Under the pieces are notes generated by a model, which saw only the letters and a list, made by a program, of their open reading frames with translations, did no database searches and was not told the DNA's origin. From NCBI GenBank assembly GCA_963277665.1, contig OY728123.1, positions 632,522,915-632,586,914 of the forward strand: a stretch of 64,000 nt of DNA, read 5' to 3'. Origin of the DNA: Viscum album (lineage: Eukaryota; Streptophyta; Magnoliopsida; Santalales; Viscaceae). The translations under genes and the position numbers were made by a program. This document shows, piece by piece, positions 33,945 through 47,460 of the stretch (within the stretch, counting starts at the first letter, position 1; the number at the start of each line of letters is the position of its first letter).

Positions 33945-35317
33945 TGGTCAAATGAAGATGATTTGTGTTTATGAAATATGTGTTGAGTTTTATGAATTTC
34001 TATGAACCATATATATGGTTTCATTAATTATTGTGTATAATATTATATGAAGAATAAATAGAGGTGAAGAGATTTTATATTCTATTTTTTTTAAGAGATA
34101 TGGATCACTTCATATATTTTCATTCATGCTTAAAGTGAGTTTTAAAATAATTAATTAATATTTAATTCTTGTGGGGGAATGTTTTTTGGAATTAACAGTG
34201 GCATCATATGATATATTTACTCAAATAGAAGAAGTACCTTTTGTATGAAGGAACATTGACCGGTGTTCTTGTGTTGAGCTACATGAAGAAGAATTAACTG
34301 TGAGTAAAATGATTTGATGAAGGTAGTACAATATTTTTGTGAAACAAATAACTAAAAAGGTAGAAAAACATGTGATGTAGAGAAAATTTTACATTTTCAA
34401 TGAGAAGATAGTGCGACTGTGTAAGTGTGTGTGTGCATTATACCAACATGTATAAACATGAAATAATTAATGCCTAAAATTGGGGAGTTTGTGCATTTGT
34501 ATTGTTGCACATTTTTCATTGAGAAGGACATATAATTTCTTATATACATGCATGAATTTTGAGGAAATAAACATGGAATATACATTTTATATCCATATAA
34601 TAGAGTTTTTAGATTGAAGGAGATAAATAATTTAAATAAATATTTTAGAAAGAATCTATATCATAACTTTTAGTATTCAGTGAGGTTATGTCTTCAGCAG
34701 AAGTAAGAATTCTTACCCAAAAAGTGTTGTAATAAGGAGAATAATTATATACTGAGAATAATGTTTTTGAGAAATACCATATTTAGTGAAAAGGTACTTG
34801 AATTATACACGATATAGTGTGATCCAACAAGATAATGGGGGAGGATCATAAATTAACCTTTCTATAGTGGATCAATCCATTTTAAGATGGAGGATACATT
34901 TGGGGGGACTAATAAGTTATTGTAAAATGTAATTGGGTGGGGGTCTAACCAATCACTGTAAAGAAGGTATTGTTGGGGGGTCTAACCAAATTTTGAAGGC
35001 CAATTGAAGCTAGTGAATATAACCAGATTGTAATTGGGGTGGGGGTCAAATTAGTTATTATTATAATCCAAATATTTTATAGTGGATAATACATTTTGGG
35101 GGGTCTAACAAACATGGATAGGAATATGTATTTGTACCAAACGTTTTAAATTCCTATGTGGTATGATTTCGTTGTTATTATATCTTTTAGGGCGAGGATA
35201 AGGATTTAATATGTGGGATAAGAAATTTAATCTATAACAATGGTTGAATCAAAAGTAAATTAATTTTAAAAAAATGTACCATTGATTCACCCCCTCTCAT
35301 GGGTACTTAAATGACCA
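33945..35317 (+). repeat. Possible Copia-type solo LTR or LTR fragment
   Basis: Starts TGGTCAAATG and ends AAATGACCA, a perfect TGGTCA/TGACCA inverted repeat. The end is preceded by ATTGATTCACCCCCTCTCATGGG, a sequence type seen at the 3' ends of plant Copia LTRs. Inside are several short direct repeats containing GGGGGGTCTAACC (about 34900-35110). I find no matching flanking duplication and no adjacent primer site or polypurine tract, so the assignment is weak. Confidence 0.3.
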
Positions 35318-36261
35318 TTGTACACTATAGAAATTAGCCTATAAACCAGTGATTAGACATCATAATCCAGTTCATCATGTGAGAACTTTAAAAAAGCTAT
35401 CTTGTATCATTTAAGTGGGGTTATAGAATTAAAAAACATGAATAATGAAATTTTGTTACAAATTAAATGTATTTTTTCAATGAAATATAAGCTAAAAAAT
35501 ATTAGAATCCTAACATGGGATAAAATATATCTATTCCTTTTAAATAATAAATTTCATGTATAAAATTTTATATTCACCCATGGATTATAAATAATGTTAT
35601 GAAAAAAAATTATACCATATTTGGGAACCATATTTTGAGTGGATCTTGATATATGTTTTAATTATTATCCTTTAACTATTGATGATTTCCTAATGTTAGG
35701 TTTTAGAGTTTCATTTGTTTCATTGATTCCATTATTATGTAAAATTAGAACATCTAAACGGTTTTTCGAATCAATGTGTTAGAAACCATTGGATATTCAC
35801 CCTTATTCTAATTTTTGTGCCTTATATTGTAATGGAACATGATTTTCACCACATTTTGAAATCAATATATCAAAATGGGGAATTTTTTTGGTAAAATTGT
35901 TTTAGTTGATGATGTTTTTGAACATATAAGAGTTTCATTTAAAAGATAGATTAAAAACTTACAATATATTTGTACACACTAACACACTAACACACAATCA
36001 CAACAATTCCAAAACGAAAGAAAAATTAACATTTGTTAATATAAATATTCAAACAAGATATAATAATTTGTTCTCTATTATGCACTTCATCACTCTATTT
36101 TGCATTCATTGGTAATTGAGGGGATGTATATCTGATATCAATATATTCCTAAATAATTTGACATCAAAATGAAATATATTATGAACAACTCTAGATCTAT
36201 CCTTTATCAACATGTAAAAAGATTTTATTATCTCTAAAAAACTGATAATGTTATAAGTGAC
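35318..36261. other. Unassigned AT-rich DNA
   Basis: No gene or element recognised. A short (ACACTA) repeat lies near 35975-36000. Confidence 0.5.
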
Positions 36262-39200
36262 ATTAAAATACTATCACCTTTATCAATACTTTTTTTATAA
36301 TTGATAATGGGTGCCTTTATCCATTATAGTTTTATCGGTTCTTATTTCCGAACAAATAAATGCCCTTTTTATCTGTGCTAAAAAGGTAGTGTTTATCTAC
36401 ACTAATAACTATTCTTTCCATGATCCCCACCTACCTCATCATCTTTATCAGTGCTTCAGTTATCACCCACCAATCATTGATACCTTTCCAATCCTGACAC
36501 ACACCCTTTATTAAAATTACCCCACATACGCCTACCTTTTCAACGACTGGGTCCACCCAAAAACCTATAAGCACCTAACTTGATTTGAACATGTGACCTC
36601 CACCTCCATTACTATATTCCCTTAGAATTTATCCATGTTATTTTATTCCATATTTTTTTATAAACCTATCTATTTATATGTATTAAGAATTTTTTTTAAA
36701 AGATCAAGCATAGAACTTGAAAAACTAGGATTAAACCCGTATTATTAAAAGGAGAAAGAAGGTACATGACATGGGGGATAGAAATTTACATGATTATTAT
36801 CAGAAATGCAAAGATAAAAAAATTGTAGGAAAACACTTAGCCTAAAACACTCTAAACATGTGAAAAAACAAGTATCAATAATCATTAGTCTACCAAAAAT
36901 AAATGCAAGTAACACCATCTTAATAAACCACAGGTAATAAGACATCACGACCATCTTATTCATAGTAAAAATCTAAGGTAGATCTAGATAACATGAAAAT
37001 GGAGCTTAATTTCTTCTATATCATAGTTTAATCCTTATCCAAACCATTAAGTCACATTTAGCATGTCATTATCAATACTAGCCATTCCAATGTAATGAAT
37101 AAAATGGGGGGAAAATCCAGAAACTCTAGTGGTACATCAAAAAATAGGCCTGCAGAAAACAAATAAATTATTGAAAAAGGCATCAAAAGATATCACACCA
37201 TCAAAATAAGGGTAAAAATATAAAATATTTTATCATGAAAATAACATGATAGTATCAACCATCCATGAATATAGGCCCACTGAACAAAACCATCTCTGAA
37301 GATCTATGTATCAAAGAGCATCCTCACAAAGAATAAATGTCTGTCAAGGATATCATCACAATAACAAAGACACCAAGTGGTAATAACAACATGTAGAAGG
37401 TAATAATTAAGTAATATAGTCTAGATTAATCCACCATAAACACGAGTTTGTGTTTGAAGGATCATGTTTTTATAGCCCTCAAAACCACCTCGACCATGGG
37501 GTCATCAACATCTCCTCATTATTTTGGAAGGTTTCTATTGATACTCATAATCATAGTTATCTTCTTGATAGAATTATTAAATTTTGGAAGCCACATTATA
37601 CCATGTCAATAGAATTGAAATAATTTATATTATAAAAAATCATACATCTATAAATTAGATTCTTAATAGATTAATTGAAATGAGTTACAAGTAATGGAAT
37701 CATAAATCACCTTCCCTTAATAAGCTTGAATAATACCCTTTATTCCATTGGAAATGGCCTAATTTGAGAAAGGATATTTTCTTAGATATCATGTCATATT
37801 ATTATATAAGTTAGTACAATCCTATTAGTCACCAAATACACGACACCTGATAAGAGAGGCAGGACACACATTTTATTAGAGACTAACATATTTCATTATG
37901 ATTTTATCAGATCCAACCTTGTAAGTATAACTTCCTTGGATTTTCAAGTAATATTTAAATTTTAATGCCTCATCCTTATGAGAAGAAGGATTTTTAGTGC
38001 TAATCCCATCAACCTAAGCTGATCTTCTTTAAGAGATAGAGCTTACAACATATTGCTTTATAACAAATGCAATTTCCACACCTACTACCTTGGGAATCAT
38101 CTTATAATGAATCTTTTTTTTATGATGATTTCTAACCGGGATGGGAAAATGATGAGTCCCGTTCACTCAGAGTACTGAGTTCATCATTCATCTTACCATT
38201 TTCCATGTCAATGGAGATTTTATCTTGGTCCGATCCATCTTTTTTTCCATTTTTTAATGAGGCATCAACCATTTTGTATTTCCATTTTCATTTAACAGTG
38301 GAAATTTTTATTTCTTTCCACAAATCATTATCCACATTATTTTATGAAACATATTATTTAATATATTATCTATTTTCTTATGTGTTATATGGAAAATCCT
38401 CCTCAATACCCTTATTCATAGCCTCCTTGAACGAGATTCATGTAAGTAAAAACTTTTTAATACTAGAGGGAGAAATGCTAGTCTGGTCCTAAGCTAATAC
38501 ACCTCCAAAACACTCATAAAAAATCTTACCAACAAATATTGATTCTAAATAATATTAATAGAGAAGTTAATGAAAGAAAACCCTTTTTTTAGGATTGTTG
38601 CCATTAACCACGCATCCATTTATCAAATCCTTACCGGTTTCTCCACCATCAAGAATAGGTGTATAAAGAACAAGTATATTATTATTCATCTTTCTATTAG
38701 AATTATTTTTCTTCCTATAGTCAAGAAGATAATGACCAAAGTTCTTACGAAATAAACAACTAACATCGGACATTCTACATTTTTTTAGAGTAATGACCAA
38801 TTATATTATAGTTAGAGAAAAACATCAGAATATTTTTACACACAACATTTAGGTTAATTCTATAATCATAGTGGAAAAACAACATTATCAATCAAAAATT
38901 TAGATAAATCACTGACACTAAAATATAAGAAAATTTTACAACCCTTTTAGGATCTGTATCCCTATAAATATGAAATGTAGAATCAATTGTAAAAGAATTA
39001 TCTTTCAAAATACTATGAAAAAAATAACTTTTAATCCAAGAATCATTACCTGTACCTATAAAGAGGATTTGTTGAATTCAAAAGGGTTAAAATGTGGAAC
39101 CCATTCTTGGATTTTAAGTAGCCCAAGCTTGAGCTCTAGAGATATTAATCCCCAAGACTGATGTTTATAGGGATCAATAAGAAATATCATATGAAAAAAC

Positions 39201-40812
39201 CATGAACAATCTGGATAAGCTTCTAATAACAAAAAACCTTAAATGCACAAAATAAATTTTAAAAGATCATTCAGTTTCTTGGGTTTTCCCACTTTAGTAA
39301 ATAAATGTTGGAAATAATCGAAAAATTATTGAGTTTTTCTCCCTTATCCACTACTTACATTTTAGTAGATAAATGCTCTTTGATTCCATTTCTGATAAAC
39401 CCATCTACGAACATCATCCACAACAAAAACAAAAGAGCATGATGGACCTTTTATCCCATCATTCATACCAGAATGTGGGTCTCACTTTTTCTATTAATTA
39501 TTACAGGGAAAAATAGATCTTTTATCCTGAGAATAGATACATTTATTGCTTTATAATGACCTACTTAGTGTTCTCCTAATGATCTCCATGGATACCTCCT
39601 CCCCTGAGATCCATACCCTTTCACTCAAGCTACTTTTATGCACATATTTTTCGTATATATAAATATATATGTATATATTTATTATTTTTAAATACATTTA
39701 TAAAATATATCGGGGTGTGTATTTGTGTGTGTGTGTTTCTATATAGATAAATATAAATATAAATATTTTTTTTACATGTATAATATATTAATATTCATTT
39801 TCATATGTTAGTACACACACACACACATATATATTAATAGATACACACACATATTTATATATAAAATATATATATATATATATATATATGTATTTTTATA
39901 TGTTTATACACATTCATTCATTTTTTAAATAAAATGGATAATTATTTTCTATTAACATATGGTTTATATATTTAATTTTTTTTATAAATGTAACCATATT
40001 TTAATATTTATTTAGACACTAAAATGTTTATGTGTAATATATAAAAATATGTATAAATATTTTAAAAAAGACAAGAAGTCACTATTAAAAAAGACATAAT
40101 TCCATAAAATGTTCAATAATTATAGGATCCCAACTAAGAACTCAATTTTGGAGTCCTTCTAGCCTTTTATGACCTAAAAATATAAGAGCAACTATCCGAA
40201 ATCCAAAAACATTATAGATAATTTTATAGGATTTTATTTGACATCTCTTGGATCCCAAATGAACAATTGGATAAAAAGTTATTTTTATATAAAGTTTGAG
40301 TCCTATTTTCAACTAATCTGAAGATATTAATTAATTTTTAAATTTATTATTTCTTTAATAAGTCTATTACTCAATAATAATATGAAATTATTAATTAAAA
40401 TTTATTTTTAAATATTTTAACTATTTTTTTACCAAAAATATTATATATTAAGTATAAATAAATATTTTTTATTATATAAATCCTATTTATGAAAATATAT
40501 TATATAAATATAAATATAAATATATTTATATATTAACATTTTATTTTTAATAAGATATAATTTTTTTGAAGGGTTAGTTTTTAACAGCACTAAACAATCA
40601 CTGATAAATGCCCCCTTTATCATTACTAAGAAAAAGAATTGATAATGACCCCCATTAGTTATGTTAAAAAATGCTAATTAAGTGTATTTTTTATTAGCTA
40701 TTTTTAGCATTGATATAAGGAGACTTTGTTAGCTCTTTTAGATATCGTTGATGAAATAACCCCCCTATATTAATTTTTTAATATTGATAAAGGTGGTCTA
40801 TAATCATTTTTT
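36262..40812. mobile_element. Old CACTA-like relic related to CACTA-1
   Basis: Degenerate copies of the CACTA-1 subterminal motif cluster at both ends of this interval. Left: CCTTTATCAATACT, ATTGATAATGG, CCTTTATCCATTA, CTTTATCAGTGCT (about 36278-36460). Right: CAGCACTAAACAATCACTGATAAA, CCTTTATCATTACT, ATTGATAATG, ATATTGATAAAGG (about 40575-40793). The outermost bases (AATACTATCACC left; GGTCTATAATCA right) align loosely with the CACTA-1 terminus and its inverse, but no clean CACTA end or 3-bp duplication survives. The interior has no transposase I can identify. It is AT-rich with microsatellites and short ORFs of no recognisable family. Confidence 0.4.
39640..40080. repeat. AT-rich microsatellite tract
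   Basis: Runs of TA, TG and CA dinucleotides, including CACACACACACATATAT (about 39814) and (TA)n near 39868-39890, in very AT-rich DNA inside the probable old CACTA relic. Confidence 0.8.
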
Positions 40813-41960
40813 TGTCATGTCATTATTTTACTTGATTAAATAATCAAAATCCTCCATTAAAAAAAACTATTAATAAAATTTCATGAAACCACACCACATA
40901 AACCCTACACAAGTATGAAATGTATTGTGTCAATTACCGACCTTGGAATTTAAGAGAAATTACCAGGTGGGGATGTTGGTTATTTTTTTAAATGGTAGTA
41001 AATTACTTTATCCAAATAACCCAAAACCCACATAAAATACACACACACACATTAACACACAAACACACACCCATATATTAAACTCTCTCTCTCTATATAT
41101 ATTAACATTTATTATTGTAATAATATTTATAAATATATTTTAAACACTATTATAAATTTTATCAATTAACTTTTATGTATTTTAACTGTTATATATATTA
41201 AAATTTACTTACATAATAATAATGTTCATATATTTTAAACTTTATATAACAACCATTTTATTTTTAAATATTTAAATATTAATATTTAAATTGACATGGG
41301 GAAAGGGGATAAACTACAAAGAAAAACATGAAACATAAAAATATAGGGAATAATTCGATAAAGCTTGAACTCAAGACCCCATACAGACCCTAAGGGAAGC
41401 AACTAGTGGGTCGCACATCCTAATAAAAATTATAAATATACATTGCTCTTCATAATAAGATTTATAAATATATTAATGTTTATTAATATAATAAAAATTA
41501 AAAATATAAATTGTAAATAAAAATTATGAATAAAAATTATACATAAAAAATTTATATTAATGTTCATTAACATTATAATAATTATAAATATATATTACAC
41601 ATCATAACAAAATTTATATATTGAAGTTCATATGTTAACATTGAAAAAAATATATTAAATGTTATATATTTTAATAATTACATATTAACATTTATATAAA
41701 TTTGATAAAATAAAATTAATATATTTTTTTATAATGATATATATATATAGACAATGACATGTAAATATATATAGACACACAGACTTCATAAATTATTTTT
41801 TTTAAAAGACACTTTTATGGAAAAAGTTTGAAACCATAAAGTCCAACCAAGCCATCAAACATTATAACACATAACATAACTATTAAAGACCATCTTAAAC
41901 CCATTAGACTCAATTCCATTAAATAATTTACAGGATAGAGTCGTCACCTTTTTGCTGAGG
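40813..41960. other. AT-rich DNA with simple repeats
   Basis: CA- and CT-type simple repeats near 41038-41100 (CACACACACA, CTCTCTCTCTC), then degenerate TA-rich DNA. No gene recognised. Confidence 0.6.
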
Positions 41961-41967
41961 TCACCCC

Positions 41968-44008
41968 TTATAATGTATTTGATATAGGAAGCCATCTTGT
42001 CCCATGCTGACAAGAACTCCTCCACCAATATTTTCTTTTATTGAAACTTTTGACAATGATTAGGTGTTGTTTGTCAATCCACTTGTGTTGCTCCTTATTT
42101 TGTTCTACTTGAATTAATATTCCATTCATCCTTTCCACATCCTTAGTAGAAGCATAGATGATTAAAACCTTCTCTATCATCTCTTCCTCAGATTATATTT
42201 GCAGATCCCATGGAGACTCCCTAATCTCAGCCCCTCTTTCAAGATCACAAGGAATCCCCTATGCTCCCTCCTTGGAAAAAGAAATAAGAACCAATTTTCT
42301 ATCACTCCCCTCTCTCGGTTTCCCCTCCTCCCTTTATGAGACTAACTCCTCTAGTTCCCTCTCTTACACCTCCTCCCCCTCTATACCCACTATAATAGGA
42401 ACATAGATATCACCCAAATACAATAAAAGATTCCCTGGATTCTCTACTTGTACAACTCGTAGGGCATGAAATGTCCTTGTTCCCTTGTTTGTGTTTTTAG
42501 CTCTGACGACTGATCTCATTATAACTATTTTTGGAAAATTTATATAGTCCATATGAGTCTTAGATTGATTAAACCTATTTAATGGGAAATTGCCCTAGAG
42601 AAGAAGACCCATCTTCCCTTTATTAGGTCTAGATCCACCATATGCATACCCTTGGATGTCAGACTCATCATCCGACCACAACTATGAAACCAATTCTTTC
42701 CCACTCAATTTAGAATCCTCAACTGACCTTGTTCTATTAGACTTCATTTTCCACTTTGGAATCATTGTTCACCACCTTCTGGGATCATCATTCTCCTTCT
42801 ATTCAATAAAAAGATGATTAAAACAGTTACTAATATGTAACGACTATACTATAACATGCTAACCTAGAGACAGTCATTGAGGATGGCTTAGGAACTTGTC
42901 AAAAATAGATTACAATGGGGATTTTTTTCTAGGAAAAATATTTCCTCATACTCTCCCATCCTTAATTGCCTATGTAAAGGAAGGTGAAATCCTATGAGGG
43001 GGATGGACTGTGTGTTCCTAGACCTGACATTACCCCGATTCAGGCTTGCAATGATGTATTCTATCTTCGGCATCACATACACTGAGGAAAAACTCTTCTA
43101 AGGAGGATCACCATTAGAGATGTATTTTATAACCATATGAGGTACTTTAGAGATTGAGCCATTCAGGTTTTCTCCTTCCTTCTCGTCCTTATTCACTTGC
43201 TAGAATAAAGATGATGAGTCCCCTTGATTCTTATAGGAGTTGTAGAAGTTCATCCAGGACTCGAAAACTACCGACTGCTTATATGTAAATTCCTCCCCAA
43301 CCAATATCCGTACCCACTCGAATGGAGGTTTAGATTCATCAAATTCAACACAAACCCGAGGGGAAATCGAGTGACAAACAACTATAGTTCTTGAGTTAGA
43401 TCCAAGGTAATGACCCACTAGATTTCCCAAAATACATATTATAGAAGAATTCTAAATAGGAAATGGAAGCTTAGAAAATATAACCCACAAATCACCAATG
43501 GATGATCCCGATTCATGTGAAGATCATATGACCATCTAAGAAGGAAGAATCAACAGCCGTTGCAGGATTTAAGATCACTTGACAATGCAGTGATGAAATC
43601 ATCCAAAGATGAGAAGCAAACAGTGATGTGCTGCATATTCAATAGGCTAACTATCACCCACTCCTTGAGGCCCCATAAAGTGAACAAAAAATAGTTTAAT
43701 GTTTCCACCGATGGTTTCTGAATTGTGAAATGAGCCACCAATGTTAGAGTCAGTAGATCTAAGGAATCCATAAATTATGAGGTTGATAATGCGAGCTGAG
43801 GGAATTCATCGTGGAGATCTGGAACTTTAGGGATAAGAGAGATGTTAGGGAAGGGAGGGAAGAAATTAGGGTTGGAAAAGGTAAGAAAGGCAGGGCACAG
43901 ATGAAGTACCTCTCCTTTTGATGGGGAAGGGACGAGGGCAACAGACATCACCACCGCCATGGTCATCACGGAACCAAGAGTAGTTTTCTCTGATTGAGTA
44001 ATTCTCAT
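41968..44008 (-). pseudogene. LINE ORF1 remnant (DUF4283-like nucleic-acid-binding protein)
   Basis: Fragments in several minus-strand frames match the layout of plant LINE ORF1. A DUF4283-like region at about 43770-43560 includes IQKPSVETLNYFLFTLWGLK and VCFSSLDDFITALSS. A downstream segment at about 43430-43200 contains GNLVGHYLGSNSRT and RVCVEFDESKPPF, the family's usual R-V-C-V-E-x-D-x-S-K-P signature. It is followed by KQSVVFES and a segment where a CCHC knuckle is expected but all four ligand positions are changed (Y, Y, D, F). A charged C-terminal part may extend to about 41968. Stops and frameshifts are numerous. I find no endonuclease/RT ORF2 downstream. Confidence 0.62.
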
Positions 44009-44009
44009 A

Positions 44010-45250
44010 TATGTTTGTAAGTATACATAGATATAAATATATATAGATACATACTTAAATTTATATCATTTATTTTATATTAACACAAACACACAAGTAT
44101 TTATATATACAAAAATTATTATATATATATATATATAAGTATTCATATATCATACATTTTTCACTACAAATTTACGATGTAAAATTTTCAACGGAAAAGC
44201 TATAACAAAAATTTTACAGTATAAATTTTATAATGAAAATTATGTATTGGAAATTTCATTTTGTAAATTTTTTATTATAAAAATTATGGAGTATATTTAA
44301 AAATAGTTACCCTAAAATATATTTTATTAGTAGTTACATTTTTTACTTATATATATTTTTGTATGCATGCATGAACATTCTTATTTTTATGTGTATATAT
44401 ATTTATTTAAAAATAAACACACACACACACAAGTATACATATATATTTTCACACACATGTAATAAATAAATAAATTATAATTTTATACATAATTTTTTTT
44501 ACTTATTAGTATTATATATATAAATATAAATATATATTTTTATTCTAGTGTAATAAAAAAATAATGTATAAATATTTAATTATTTTATATATTACATATT
44601 TTATATGAGATTTTTTATATATTCTATAAAATCAAAAAAATATATTTTTTTAAAATGATGTTTGTGTATATATAAACATTAATATATCAATATTTATAAG
44701 TATTTATTAAAATTTATGAAAATGTTTATATATTAATGATTTTATTTTAACAAAGATAAATATATATTTAATGTTATATATATATATATAAATTTATATA
44801 ATATTTTATAAAATAAAATTAATACATATATTTTTATAATGCCATATATATACATACATATATATAATATACCTATAGTTGTAAATAAATATGTATATAT
44901 ATACATATATCACACACATTCACACACACATATATCTGTGTGTCTATACAGAGATAAAAATATATATAGATACATACAGAAATATATACCAAGGAGTATA
45001 TATTAACAAAAAAACCCACATATATATATAGTACAATATTTACTGTAAATTTATGTTGTAAATTTTACTACTGAAATTTTATATTAAAAATTTTATTGTA
45101 AAATATTATGTTGAAATTTGAGTGTTAAATTTTCATTGGAAATTTCATAGTTTAAATTTTTTGTGTATAAATAATAAGATGTTTTTTAAATATTAAATCA
45201 TAAATTTTCACCATAATTTAATTTTTTATATGAAAAAATTGAAGTTTAAA
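44010..45250. repeat. AT-rich low-complexity DNA with two related motif clusters
   Basis: Dominated by TA microsatellites (for example 44120-44140, 44775-44795, 44893-44935). Two clusters of a TGTAAATTTT/AAAATTTTACA motif lie at 44161-44300 and 45030-45180. The first begins CACTACAAATTTACG; the second contains AAATTTGAGTG, nearly its inverse. This could mark a small CACTA-like element (about 44161-45124). The flanks (TTT and TTA) do not give a clean 3-bp duplication. Confidence 0.45.
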
Positions 45251-46107
45251 TAGAAATATAATATTTTGGAATAGAAGTTTTTATTTTGATGTTATAATTG
45301 CATTGGGGAGACAGATTAAAATCTATATATCTTATGAAAAAATATTAGATGAACTTTTATAAATAAAATAGAAAACAAAAACTGAGGAAAGCGGGGAGAG
45401 AATAACATGTGAGGAAAGAGATGACACTTATCCATGAAAATTGAGGGCATTTTAGTCAAGTTATGTCAAAACAATTGATGGATAGGGAATTTATGAGATG
45501 GAAAAGGAAATAATATCAATCCACCAAAATATATAGTGAAATTGGGGGCTTCGTGCTAAGAATTCATCTTGTTGGAATCTTTATCATGACATATATAGAT
45601 ATGGTTTTCATATAAATGATGAAACTATATGAGAAAGGCGTATTGGTGTAGGGAAAAAATACTAGATAGTCATTGGTGGCCCTAAAATGGGAATATGGTG
45701 ACTGGCAAAGGAAACTACATAACCTAATTTTTTTCGTCCACAAAACATTTCCCCGATGGATGTTCCAAACCATGACATATTTTATCTCTCCCTTCACTCC
45801 CAATTTCCCTCCATCTCACACTAGATCCATCTCTAATTAACCAATTGTAGCTCAATCACCCACGCTATCACTTTCATTGACTACATATAACCCTGTTGGA
45901 ATATTTCTTCTCACATAATGCATCTCCCATCACTCTCCACTAGCTGCTCATATCACTTCATTTTTATCCCATAATCCACCAAACATGACTCATTGCCTAC
46001 ATTACTCATCACCCATTACTCTCTGCTCATCACCCACTACCAACAACTCATTATCCACATCGTTGTTTCCAACCAAGACTCTCGCTACTAATGAATACTA
46101 TCCCTGC
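45251..46107. other. Unassigned DNA left of the solo LTR
   Basis: Mixed-composition DNA; a run of ACTCATC/CACCCACTAC-type short repeats lies near 45950-46060. No gene recognised. Confidence 0.5.
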
Positions 46108-47460
46108 ATATCTATAAGGCCCCAGCCTTAAACTTTACTTAATATTGAGTTATTACAAGATTACACATTGAGGATATTTTCAGGTTTAGAGTTTTAGAGA
46201 ATTAGATCATAAAACTTGGATTACATTCCACATTTAAACAAAGTGGTTACATAAAGATAGTATTCATTTTTTCCCATCAACGGAAACACATTTAAAATAA
46301 AACATGGATTCTTTCTTGACACTTCCTTGTCACTATCATCATATCATGTAACTTTCCCTTGACCTGTGTAAAAAATTTTAAAAAAACCTGGGATGAGCAT
46401 AAAAAGCTCAGTAAGGGTTATAAAAATATGGAAAGGAAACCTGAGTTCATATATACATAAGAATGAAATCATACTTTACCCATAAAACACAGGCACTTTA
46501 ACATACCTCATCAAATCATGAATAAATCATAGAAATAATAAGACATAAAAGGTAACTTGTGGAATTCATAACATTCTTACATAGGGGGTAACCCTCTTCG
46601 TTACGTTTGGAAAACCCACCATAGTATATTCCCTAAATCTCTTCAGAGAAACCTTAACGTTTCACTCCTTCGCGTTACCCAATGCAATGGAGAGCTATAT
46701 CGGGCTCACCCACCCTTAGTTTATCACAGAACCACTCTTATTCATAAACAATTCCCAATAACCATAACATAATCATAGGACATAACTTAAGAATAATGGG
46801 AATATAACATTCCCACATTTTAATAACAATATAACTTTATAAGATATTGAAATAATGGATCTATTCTAAAAACCATTTTCAAAACCATTTAAAACATTTA
46901 ATAAAGAGATTTTTGAATCAAAGTGTCCCATACCACTTTGAAGATTTTAACATTTTAAACCATTAATATCCATATAAATAAATCCTTAAACCCATTTTGA
47001 AAACATGGATATTAATGAGAAATATTTATATGTATAAATCATTAAAACATTTAAAATGATATTTTAGTTAAAGGGTTTTTAACAAAATAAGAGACACTTG
47101 AATACAATAATTGAGGAATAACATTTAATCATAACTTTATAATATCATGAGAATAAATGGATTCATGATATAATATTCGAAAGGATAGTATATACACCAT
47201 ATAAGAGTGAATTGGTGCATAACAACAGTGAAGTCTCAAAAGGAATGTAAAATGAGATGAAATCCCTTATAAAGAAAGTATCCTTAAATTAAGGATAAAT
47301 CAATCTCATAATTATGTGATGACAAATATAAATACACCCAATATAAGTGGATATTAAGTGTAAAATAATCGAAGGTCATTCACACATATTCAAAGGATGA
47401 CATATTCAATAACTACATGTTGAACCCAAAGAAATCGAAATTGGGTTAAGAAGTTCCCTT

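Noticed and set aside
33945..35322. Full acceptance of a second Copia solo LTR
   Set aside because: The terminal inverted repeat fits, but the flanks (ATGTG and TTGTA) do not form a target duplication. Kept only as a low-confidence feature.
36570..36610. TGTTCAAATC on the minus strand, B-box-like
   Set aside because: Short isolated match without an A box at the correct distance or a recognisable tail.
38567..38800. Minus-strand frame with SCLFRKNFGHYLLDY, reminiscent of a zinc knuckle
   Set aside because: Only part of a CCHC pattern is present and the surrounding frame has no gag or ORF1 similarity I can support.
41345..41415. B-box-like GAGTTCAAGC on the minus strand, possible SINE or tRNA relic
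   Set aside because: The match to the pol III B box is weak, the A box is unconvincing and there are no flanking duplications.
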